A stretch of 9,325 nt of DNA. Source: Candidatus Blautia intestinipullorum. GTDB taxonomy: Bacteria; Bacillota; Clostridia; Lachnospirales; Lachnospiraceae. The stretch spans positions 1 through 9,325 of the forward strand of contig DWVA01000092.1 in the NCBI GenBank assembly GCA_019120475.1, read 5' to 3'. Of the stretch, positions 1 to 5,356 are shown piece after piece. The first letter of the stretch is position 1; each line of letters opens with the position of its first letter. Under the pieces are notes generated by a model. It was not told the DNA's origin and did not search any database. It saw nothing but the letters and a program-made list of their open reading frames with translations. Position numbers and translations under genes: made by a program.

Positions 1-94
1 CAACGCCGGGCGCTGTGCGGAGCTGAGCCGGGAAAAAGAAGCGATTCAGAAAGAGCTGGAAGAATTATATGAAAAATGGGAGGCTCTCGCATAA
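1..94 (+). CDS. C-terminal end of a probable ABC-F family ATPase (partial)
   Basis: Only the last 30 codons are present, in the frame that begins at base 2 and stops with TAA at 92-94. The peptide ends in a charged helix, with ELEELYEKWEALA as its last 13 residues. A helical tail ending in a LEELYxxWEELA-like motif is typical of the C-terminus of ABC-F proteins, the soluble tandem ATPases that act on ribosomes in translation control or antibiotic protection. That assignment rests on resemblance of this tail alone; the ATP-binding cassettes lie outside the window. Another coiled-coil protein is possible. A terminator stem begins inside the last codons, so this is the end of its transcription unit. 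Confidence 0.55.
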   Translation, partial: NAGRCAELSREKEAIQKELEELYEKWEALA

Positions 95-116
95 AGCGGG
101 AACCTCCTCCTTTTTT
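79..116. terminator. Intrinsic terminator, probably bidirectional, between the ABC-F-like gene and icd
   Basis: Bases 79-90 (GGAGGCTCTCGC) pair with 96-107 (GCGGGAACCTCC): twelve positions with one mismatch and one wobble, around the loop ATAAA. On the + strand TCC and six T follow (108-116). On the - strand the stem is followed by CATTTTTC (the complement of 71-78), so it can also stop icd transcripts arriving from the right. The upstream gene's stop codon lies in the loop, so the left arm is coding sequence. Confidence 0.85.
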
Positions 117-118
117 CC

Positions 119-1330
119 TTAATCAAGCAGGTCTTCCAGAGTCTCTCTCACCGCCATGATAAAGCCATGGCTGGAAAGCACCTTCGGATGCTTCAGACTG
201 GTGATCACCGCAAGATCCTTTGTCATTTTTCCTGACTCGATAGTGGCGATCGTCGCCTTTTCCAGTTTATCGGCAAAATCGGAAAGAGCCTTGTTTCCGT
301 CCAGCTCGCCGCGTTTCCGGAGAGCGCCTGTCCATGCGAAAATCGTTGCCACAGAGTTGGTGGAAGTTTCCTTTCCTTCCAGATGGCGGTAGTAATGTCT
401 CTGGACTGTTCCATGAGCAGCTTCGTACTCATAGTAGCCTTTGGGGGAGACAAGAACCGAGGTCATCATGGCGAGAGAGCCGAAAGCGGAAGAAACCATA
501 TCGCTCATCACGTCTCCGTCATAATTCTTGCACGCCCAGATAAAGCCGCCTTCTGCTTTCATAACTCTGGCTACAATATCGTCGATCAGGCTGTAAAAAT
601 ACGTCAGCCCCGCAGCGTCAAACTTCTCCTGGAATTCCTCCTCATAAATTCTCTGGAAGATTTCCTTGAATTTCCCGTCGTAAGTCTTGGAAATCGTATC
701 TTTTGCTCCGAACCACAGATCCTGTTTTGTGTCCAGCGCATAATTGAAACAGCTTCTTGCGAAGCTTTCTACAGACGCTTCCATATTGTGCATTCCCATT
801 ACTACGCCGGGAGCGGCAAACTCCTGGATCAGCGCTCTTTTTTCTTCGCCGTCCTCAGAAGTGTAGACAAGCTCTGCCTTTCCCGGTTTGTCTACATAAA
901 GCTCTGTGTTTTTATAGATGTCTCCGTAGGCATGACGGGCGATCGTGATGGGCTTTGTCCAGTTGCGGACGCAGGGTTCTATTCCTTTTACCACAATAGG
1001 AGTACGGAATACCGTTCCATCCAGAATCGCACGGATCGTACCGTTGGGGCTCTTGTACATCTTTTTCAGATCGTATTCCTCCATCCGGGCATGATTCGGC
1101 GTTATGGTGGCGCATTTTACAGCCACGCCGTATTTTTTTGTTGCCTCCGCCGCGTCAATCGTTACCTGGTCTTCTGTCTCATTGCGGTGGACCAGTCCCA
1201 GATCATAATACTCTGTATTCAGATCGATAAAAGGAAGCAGAAGTTCCTCCTTGATCATTTTCCAGAGGATTCTTGTCATCTCATCGCCGTCCATTTCTAC
1301 AAGGGGCGTTGTCATTTGAATTTTTTCCAT
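119..1330 (-). CDS. icd: NADP-dependent isocitrate dehydrogenase, homodimeric eukaryote-like type
   Basis: A 403-residue enzyme that oxidatively decarboxylates isocitrate to 2-oxoglutarate in the cytoplasm, feeding glutamate synthesis and NADPH. It is the subfamily II type, close in length and numbering to human IDH1. Substrate residues are visible: T77 in TITP, S94/N96/R100 in SPNGTIR, R109, and R132 with Y139 in RHAYGDIY. Metal-binding acids are D250 in LIDD and D273/D277 in NYDGDVMSD, and K210 is the likely catalytic lysine. R311-H312 in HGTVQRH match the residues that hold the NADP 2'-phosphate, arguing against NAD use. The ATG is preceded by AAAGGAG (complement of 1338-1344) at good spacing. 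It has its own sigma-A promoter at 1416-1444 and probably ends at the shared terminator at 79-116. It appears intact. Confidence 0.96.
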   Translation of the reverse strand: MEKIQMTTPLVEMDGDEMTRILWKMIKEELLLPFIDLNTEYYDLGLVHRNETEDQVTIDAAEATKKYGVAVKCATITPNHARMEEYDLKKMYKSPNGTIRAILDGTVFRTPIVVKGIEPCVRNWTKPITIARHAYGDIYKNTELYVDKPGKAELVYTSEDGEEKRALIQEFAAPGVVMGMHNMEASVESFARSCFNYALDTKQDLWFGAKDTISKTYDGKFKEIFQRIYEEEFQEKFDAAGLTYFYSLIDDIVARVMKAEGGFIWACKNYDGDVMSDMVSSAFGSLAMMTSVLVSPKGYYEYEAAHGTVQRHYYRHLEGKETSTNSVATIFAWTGALRKRGELDGNKALSDFADKLEKATIATIESGKMTKDLAVITSLKHPKVLSSHGFIMAVRETLEDLLD

Positions 1331-1415
1331 GTGTGTTCTCCTTTCCTCTGTCTGTCGATGTTATCAGCGTCAGCGTACCGGGGAACGGTAGGGCCGCCCC
1401 GTATACACTAACGCT

Positions 1416-1444
1416 ATTGTAATCGAAAACTCTTTAATCGTCAA
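1416..1444 (-). promoter_or_regulatory. Sigma-A promoter of icd
   Basis: Read on the - strand: -35 TTGACG (1439-1444), a 17-base spacer, and -10 TACAAT (1416-1421). The start would fall near 1409, giving a leader of about 80 bases. That leader contains a small hairpin, TACCG/CGGTA, at 1376-1390. No terminator was seen between the upstream protease stop (1475) and this promoter, so some read-through into icd is possible. Confidence 0.8.
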
Positions 1445-1474
1445 TGGAAATGAGACTCCCCTGCCGCCGCAGCC

Positions 1475-2311
1475 TTAAAGTTTCATAAACTTTCTGAGGT
1501 TAAATTTCCCCCATCCCTGCTGATTTCTCGGAAGCCCCATATCGTCTGCGCTTTCTTTCAGCATCATTTTGATCTCCACATTCGTCAGCTGCGGATTCTT
1601 TTCCAGCATCAGGGCAGCCGCCCCTGAAATAAGCGGCGTAGACATGGATGTACCGCTTTTTATCCCGTAAAAACGGCTTCCTCCGGCGGCGCAGGAAGTC
1701 ACCCTGCTTCCCGGAGCCACCAGATCCGGTTTGCAGACACATTCAAAAGTAGGGCCTCTTCCCGATACTGCAGAACTTCCGGACAGCATATCGCTGGATC
1801 CTACTGTAATCACCTTTTTGCTGCATCCCGGGGCGGTGACGCTTCCCGGCTTTGGCCCCTGGTTTCCGGCAGCCGCCACCACCACCAGCCCTTCATCCCA
1901 GAGCTTTTCCACTCCCTTGATCAGCACGTCCTGATCGTTTTTTGTGCGGTAGGTGGTTCCTACGGAAATATTGACAATACGGATCCTGTACCTGTTTCTG
2001 TTTTCCAGGATCCACTGAAACGCCTGGAGCACATTTTCCCTGCTGCCATTTCCGTTGCCATCCAGCACCTTCAGGGACGTGATCCCGCAGCCCGGAGCTA
2101 CACCTTTATATCTTCCCATGGAGGCGGTTCCGTCTCCTGCCAGGATCCCGGCCACATGAGTTCCGTGTCCATTGTCATCGTAAGGTCTGCATTTATATGA
2201 AACGAAATCAGCAAATGCCCATATCCGGTTTTTAAAATCTATGTGAGGATAAATTCCCGTATCCAGAAGAGCAACTCCTACGCCCTTCCCGGTATAAGAC
2301 AACTGTTCCAT
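1475..2311 (-). CDS. Subtilisin-family (S8) serine protease, probably intracellular
   Basis: A 278-residue S8 peptidase. The catalytic triad is visible: D17 in LLDTGI, H49 in NGHGTHVAG and S222 in SGTSMSTP, with oxyanion N150 in AAAGNQGP. The catalytic domain starts almost at residue 1 and fills the protein. There is no signal peptide, no inhibitory propeptide and no C-terminal extension, unlike secreted subtilisins (usually over 350 residues as precursors). This points to a cytoplasmic protease like the intracellular serine proteases of Bacillus, though the short regulatory N-terminal extension typical of those is absent too. The ATG has GGAG (complement of 2319-2322) eight bases upstream. 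It is divergent from the small membrane protein gene, with a dyad at 2347-2372 between them. Substrate and timing are unknown; turnover of cell protein in stationary phase or sporulation would be the usual guess. Confidence 0.93.
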   Translation of the reverse strand: MEQLSYTGKGVGVALLDTGIYPHIDFKNRIWAFADFVSYKCRPYDDNGHGTHVAGILAGDGTASMGRYKGVAPGCGITSLKVLDGNGNGSRENVLQAFQWILENRNRYRIRIVNISVGTTYRTKNDQDVLIKGVEKLWDEGLVVVAAAGNQGPKPGSVTAPGCSKKVITVGSSDMLSGSSAVSGRGPTFECVCKPDLVAPGSRVTSCAAGGSRFYGIKSGTSMSTPLISGAAALMLEKNPQLTNVEIKMMLKESADDMGLPRNQQGWGKFNLRKFMKL

Positions 2312-2346
2312 GAATATACTCCAAAAAAGAGGTTTTATTTTAATGT

Positions 2347-2372
2347 ATTCGCAAAGCTGCCTGATTGCGAAT
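2347..2372. repeat. Operator-like dyad in a divergent intergenic region
   Basis: ATTCGCAA at 2347-2354 and TTGCGAAT at 2365-2372 are perfect 8-base inverted repeats separated by 10 bases. They sit between the divergent protease (start 2311) and small membrane protein (start 2443) genes, where a shared repressor or activator could bind. The right arm overlaps the weak -35 of the candidate + strand promoter. Whether any protein binds here is inference. Confidence 0.45.
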
Positions 2373-2389
2373 TCTGATCTTTGTATAAA
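2361..2389 (+). promoter_or_regulatory. Possible weak promoter for the small membrane protein
   Basis: A -10-like TATAAA lies at 2384-2389 with a poor -35 (CTGATT, 2361-2366) 17 bases upstream. It is the best candidate in the gap, but the -35 matches the consensus at only three positions. The dyad at 2347-2372 overlaps it, so use in vivo may need an activator or a different sigma factor. Confidence 0.28.
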
Positions 2390-2442
2390 TTTTCATGGAT
2401 TTGCCAATACTGAAAGATATCAACAGAAAAGGAGGGTTTTGT

Positions 2443-2595
2443 ATGATCCTGTTTCTTTTGCTCTTTTTCACACTTCAGTCTTTTGTATTGTTCTGCTGTC
2501 TGGCAGCCGGAAACGATCCTGCGTCTCAGGCAATCTCTGATGAAGAACAAATGGAATATATACGCAGCTGGATGAAGCAGCACAAAAGCAGTTAA
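2443..2595 (+). CDS. Small single-pass membrane protein, unknown function
   Basis: A 50-residue protein starting at ATG 2443, chosen because a strong GGAGGG (2431-2436) precedes it; the in-frame ATG at 2395 has no ribosome binding site. Residues 2-22 are strongly hydrophobic (LFLLLFFTLQSFVLFCCLAA) and include a Cys-Cys pair at 18-19. A polar, mostly acidic then basic tail follows (SDEEQMEYIRSWMKQHK). This looks like an N-terminal membrane anchor with a short tail, or an uncleaved signal. The Cys pair is not in a standard lipobox. No family was recognised. Its stop overlaps that of the convergent recombinase in the shared TTAA at 2592-2595. A functional link to the recombinase or protease is only positional. 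It could be a membrane-tethered modulator or a toxin-like peptide, but nothing in the sequence decides this. Confidence 0.65.
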   Translation: MILFLLLFFTLQSFVLFCCLAAGNDPASQAISDEEQMEYIRSWMKQHKSS

Positions 2596-3569
2596 TATTT
2601 CAGCCTGTTGATCTGTCTTCTCTTGAGATCAAGAGAAGAATGTACATAATAATTTAACGTAATACTTATATTCGCATGTCCGAGGATTTCACTCAATGTC
2701 TTGATATCCATTCCGATCTCCACGCACCGGGATGCAAAAGTATGTCTGAGGACATGAAAATTCACCGCCCGTATCCCGGCGGTGCGCAGGACTTTTTTAA
2801 AAAAATACTGGTAATTGCGGGGCTCTATCCCCCGTTTTGAATTTGTAAGAAAATAACAGTCGTTTCCTGTACCGCAGTACAGATTCCGGATCAAAGGGTA
2901 GATAGACGCCGGAATAGGGATGATTCTTTCTGAGGAAAACGACTTGGGATGATCTGTGATCACTGCCGTCTTCCGGTCATGGACTTTCCCGTCTTCAGGA
3001 ATCGTGATCCTCTGTGTGGTATGTGTAATGGACAGTATGCGGCGGTTCAGATCAATGTCTTCCCATTTCAGCGCGCAGACCTCTCCCAGACGGATTCCTG
3101 TATAGAGACAGAGAAGAATGCCTGCGCAGCGGGGCGTATTCTGATTCTCCCTGAGATATTTCTCTATTTTTTTTAATTCCGCCCCTTTCAGCACATCTTT
3201 ACTTTTCGCCGTTACTTTCGGAAGGACGATATTTCCCACAAGACCGCTCATCTGATATTCTTTTTCTCCGTACCTTATGATGGATTTGAGGATTGTGCAT
3301 ATGTCTCTCACCGTCTTCGCGCTCATTCCTCCATGTTCCTTTTCCGTCTGGTCTTTTTCAATGGCCTGCTCTCTTCCCAGCTTTGCTCCCGCATAATCGT
3401 TGAGCATGGAAGAATTTACTCTGCACAGAGGGATCTGTCCCAGTTCCGGAAGAATATGTTTTCTGACCACGGAATCATACTTTGCATAAGTAGACTGTTT
3501 TACAATTAATCTTTTCATGTTCAGCCATTCTTTGCAGATCTGTTCGATTGTAACCTTTGATGCGTCCAT
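2592..3569 (-). CDS. Tyrosine recombinase / integrase
   Basis: A 325-residue site-specific recombinase. Residues about 5-110 form an N-terminal SAM-like, core-DNA-binding domain (begins VTIEQICKEWLNMKR). The catalytic domain runs from about 125 to 320. Active-site residues are all present: R160 in LYTGIRLGEVCALKW, K209 in the beta-hairpin, H272 and R275 in HVLRHTFAS, H298 in LGHANI, and nucleophile Y308 in NYYVH. It therefore looks functional and full length. The ATG follows AAGGAG (complement of 3577-3582). The family includes phage and ICE integrases and the DNA invertases that switch surface-polysaccharide promoters. No element-borne genes (excision factor, relaxase, phage structural genes) are in view, so it is either a remnant, a stand-alone chromosomal recombinase, or an invertase for nearby DNA. 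Downstream of the sugar transferase in the same direction but separated by a strong terminator. Confidence 0.93.
   Translation of the reverse strand: MDASKVTIEQICKEWLNMKRLIVKQSTYAKYDSVVRKHILPELGQIPLCRVNSSMLNDYAGAKLGREQAIEKDQTEKEHGGMSAKTVRDICTILKSIIRYGEKEYQMSGLVGNIVLPKVTAKSKDVLKGAELKKIEKYLRENQNTPRCAGILLCLYTGIRLGEVCALKWEDIDLNRRILSITHTTQRITIPEDGKVHDRKTAVITDHPKSFSSERIIPIPASIYPLIRNLYCGTGNDCYFLTNSKRGIEPRNYQYFFKKVLRTAGIRAVNFHVLRHTFASRCVEIGMDIKTLSEILGHANISITLNYYVHSSLDLKRRQINRLKY
2616..2639. repeat. Perfect 11-base-arm palindrome inside the 3' end of the recombinase gene
   Basis: TCTTCTCTTGA (2616-2626) is the exact inverse complement of TCAAGAGAAGA (2629-2639), with only GA between. Equivalently, it is 9-base arms around a 6-base centre, the geometry of a minimal tyrosine-recombinase core site. 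It encodes the SSLDLKRRQ segment just past the nucleophile Tyr. There is no T run on either side, so it is not a standard terminator. A role as a recombinase binding site is inference. Confidence 0.6.
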
Positions 3570-3610
3570 AAATTTTCTCCTTTTCCAGAATATTTTTTGT
3601 TACAATCTGT

Positions 3611-3616
3611 ATTATA
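3611..3616 (-). promoter_or_regulatory. -10 element of the recombinase promoter
   Basis: A perfect TATAAT on the - strand (complement of 3611-3616) lies about 42 bases upstream of the recombinase ATG. The -35 region 17 bases further up (complement of 3634-3639, TCTCTT) is poor and touches the terminator stem of the upstream gene. The promoter is probably weak or activator-dependent. Confidence 0.4.
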
Positions 3617-3638
3617 AAATTTTTCCCGGTCTTAAGAG

Positions 3639-3682
3639 AAAAAGCCTGACAGACTCCAAAAGGGCGTCTGCCAGGCTTTTTT
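3639..3682 (-). terminator. Strong intrinsic terminator of the sugar transferase gene
   Basis: AAAAAGCCTGACAGAC (3639-3654) pairs with GTCTGCCAGGCTTTTT (3666-3681): a 16-base stem with one imperfect pair, which is a G-U wobble in - strand RNA and an A-C mismatch in + strand RNA. The - strand stem is followed by GGCTTTTTCTCTT. It lies just past the sugar transferase stop and isolates it from the recombinase gene. Confidence 0.9.
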
Positions 3683-3708
3683 AGCACATTATAAAAATTA
3701 TGTGGTTG

Positions 3709-5157
3709 TCAAACTGCTCCATCGTTTTTCAGGACAGCCAGAACTGTCTTCAAAAGGATCTTAATATCAAGTCCGATGGACCAGTGTTCTATGTATTCCG
3801 TATCAAGACGGACGACTTCCTCAAAATCAGTAATATCGCTGCGCCCGCTTACCTGCCACATGCCGGTGATTCCCGGCTTTGTCGCCATACGGATCCTGTG
3901 ATGAAGCTCATATTTCTCCCACTCATCCACTGTGGGAGGCCTTGTTCCTACAAGGCTCATATCCCCTTTCAGAACATTCCAGAACTGCGGAAATTCGTCA
4001 AGGGATGTTTTCCGGATAAAGTTGCCGATTCCTTTCGGCTTTCCGTCTTTTCCCCTCTTTTCACTGCCGATAATGCGGGGATCATAGTCCATTTTAAACA
4101 TCAGACCATTCATCTTATTGTTTTTCATCAGCTCGGCTTTTCTTTCCTCCGCATCCATATACATGCTCCGGAATTTGTATATCTTAAATTTCTTTCCGTT
4201 CTGCCCGATACGGACCTGGGAAAAAAAGATAGGCCCCGGAGATTTCAGATAGATCATCGGGCCGATAATAATGATCAGAAACAGCGTGATTATACAGCCT
4301 ACAAAGCCTCCTGCCAGATCCATCAGCCGCTTATAAAGCATCTGCTTTGGGGAAGCCATGTTAATGCTTGACGTAACTACTGTATATTCTCCGATCCGTT
4401 CCACATGCTTTTTGCCGCTCATAGGGCGCTCTACCGCGTCCAGACTCAAATGAACGGTCAATCCCATCACAACAAGATCGTCGATCAGTCTGCTGGGATA
4501 CGGTTCGGATTCACTGAGTTTTATAAAGACTTCATCTACCCATTCATGGCAGAGATAATCTTTTACGTTATTGACATCCCCTACTACAGGGATTCCTTCG
4601 ATAGAGTCTCCTGTCAGATCTGTGTCAAGCAGGGCAATGCCTGTAATAAAAAAATCCTGAACCGACCCCGCCAGAAGCCTGTGCAACGTTTCTTTGATAT
4701 CTGAAGAGGACCCCACCACGACCATTGCACGCTTGCCTTCAATGCCGTTTTTATTCAGAATCCTCCATTTCCGGATGATCCGGCACAAGTAATCAATTAT
4801 CAGATACAGCGCCGCCGTGGTAAAAAAGGCCATTCTCGAATACAAAGCCGCCTGCTGCGTTACAAACAGGTACGTCATGGCAAGAAACATCACAAGAATC
4901 ACATGTTTTACCGTCTTTGTCAGTTCAACATAATAGCCTCTATTTATAATCCCCTGATAAGGCTGGCAGAAAAAAACTACGACGATTTGACAAAGCACGA
5001 AAACAAACGCTTCGCTCCGATACAGAGAATCTCCATAAGGATTTCCCAGACCGATTCTGGCAAAATACGCAATAATAAAGGCTGCCTGCAGACTGATAAT
5101 GTCCAGAAGGATAAAATCCCAGTGCTTCAGCCATCCCTGAGGTGATTTTCTATACAT
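3709..5157 (-). CDS. Undecaprenyl-phosphate sugar-1-phosphate transferase (polyprenyl glycosylphosphotransferase)
   Basis: A 482-residue membrane enzyme of the WcaJ/CpsE type, transferring a sugar phosphate from a UDP-sugar to undecaprenyl phosphate on the inner face of the membrane, the first step of capsule or exopolysaccharide synthesis. Hydrophobic segments are near 15-35, 50-64, 84-100 and 108-125. A nucleotide-binding-like middle domain starts at about 143 (RAMVVVGSSSD). The catalytic C-terminal domain has a membrane helix (283-304), KSPGP (305-309), YKFRSM, the catalytic D387-E388 in LDEFPQFWNVLKGDMSLVG, then TRPP, and GMWQVSGRSD. Length is normal. I start at ATG 5157, with GGAG at 5170-5173; an in-frame TTG at 5175 lacks a ribosome binding site and lies too near the predicted transcript start. 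The donor sugar (Glc, Gal or other) cannot be told. No other glycosyltransferases, flippase or polymerase genes adjoin it, which is unusual. Confidence 0.94.
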   Translation of the reverse strand: MYRKSPQGWLKHWDFILLDIISLQAAFIIAYFARIGLGNPYGDSLYRSEAFVFVLCQIVVVFFCQPYQGIINRGYYVELTKTVKHVILVMFLAMTYLFVTQQAALYSRMAFFTTAALYLIIDYLCRIIRKWRILNKNGIEGKRAMVVVGSSSDIKETLHRLLAGSVQDFFITGIALLDTDLTGDSIEGIPVVGDVNNVKDYLCHEWVDEVFIKLSESEPYPSRLIDDLVVMGLTVHLSLDAVERPMSGKKHVERIGEYTVVTSSINMASPKQMLYKRLMDLAGGFVGCIITLFLIIIIGPMIYLKSPGPIFFSQVRIGQNGKKFKIYKFRSMYMDAEERKAELMKNNKMNGLMFKMDYDPRIIGSEKRGKDGKPKGIGNFIRKTSLDEFPQFWNVLKGDMSLVGTRPPTVDEWEKYELHHRIRMATKPGITGMWQVSGRSDITDFEEVVRLDTEYIEHWSIGLDIKILLKTVLAVLKNDGAV

Positions 5158-5173
5158 CTTTCTATCTAACTCC

Positions 5174-5221
5174 AATTGACGTTTTCTTACATTATAAAAT
5201 GATTTATATTGTAAGTCAATT
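5174..5221. repeat. Interrupted inverted repeat enclosing the sugar transferase promoter
   Basis: AATTGAC (5174-5180) mirrors GTCAATT (5215-5221), and inside them CTTACA (5186-5191) mirrors TGTAAG (5210-5215). The left copy carries a six-base insertion relative to the right. The right arm contains the -35 hexamer and the left arm abuts the ribosome binding site, so the repeat spans the core promoter and transcript start. It is either a repressor site or a chance product of AT-rich DNA. Confidence 0.4.
5191..5219 (-). promoter_or_regulatory. Sigma-A promoter of the sugar transferase
   Basis: On the - strand: -35 TTGACT (complement of 5214-5219), a 17-base spacer and -10 TATAAT (complement of 5191-5196). 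The start falls near 5184, giving a leader of about 27 bases before ATG 5157. Nearly ideal, so the gene should be expressed in growing cells unless repressed. Confidence 0.85.
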
Positions 5222-5276
5222 CACACCTTCTGTTGTTTGCGAACAAAAACAACCCGATTTTGACTTTTTTCAAAGA

Positions 5277-5311
5277 CAGGCCAGCAGATAAGGGATATCC
5301 GTCTGGCCCTG
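5277..5311 (-). terminator. Likely terminator of spoIVA
   Basis: CAGGCCAG (5277-5284) pairs with CTGGCCCTG (5303-5311) with one bulged base, about 45 bases past the spoIVA stop. On the - strand it is followed by only a weak T stretch (TCTTTG). The remaining intergenic stretch 5222-5276 holds no gene; it has a short dyad near 5231-5245 (TTGTTTGCGAACAA, one mismatch) that might be an operator for the sugar transferase promoter. Confidence 0.5.
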
Positions 5312-5356
5312 CATATTTTTCTGTATACGGTAAGATGTTTTATCGGAAGGACCGGA

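Noticed and set aside
383..1411. Long + strand open frame of 342 codons
   Set aside because: It lies antisense to icd, whose active-site residues are all intact; its translation shows no family pattern and it has no ribosome binding site. It is a shadow frame.
1477..1493. AAAGTTT/AAACTTT hairpin at the end of the protease gene as a terminator
   Set aside because: Seven AT-rich pairs with a three-base loop and no T run after it; too weak to call.
3700..4371. + strand open frame of 223 codons antisense to the sugar transferase
   Set aside because: It mirrors the conserved catalytic domain on the other strand and its translation is Cys/His/Pro-rich without motifs.
5155..5175. TTG at 5175 as start of the sugar transferase
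   Set aside because: No ribosome binding site precedes it and it would be about nine bases from the predicted transcript start; ATG 5157 has GGAG upstream.
3687..5199. ACATTATAAAA repeated at 3687-3697 and 5189-5199, flanking the sugar transferase
   Set aside because: Eleven-base matches in AT-rich DNA are expected several times by chance in a window of this size, and one copy is simply the -10 region of a promoter.
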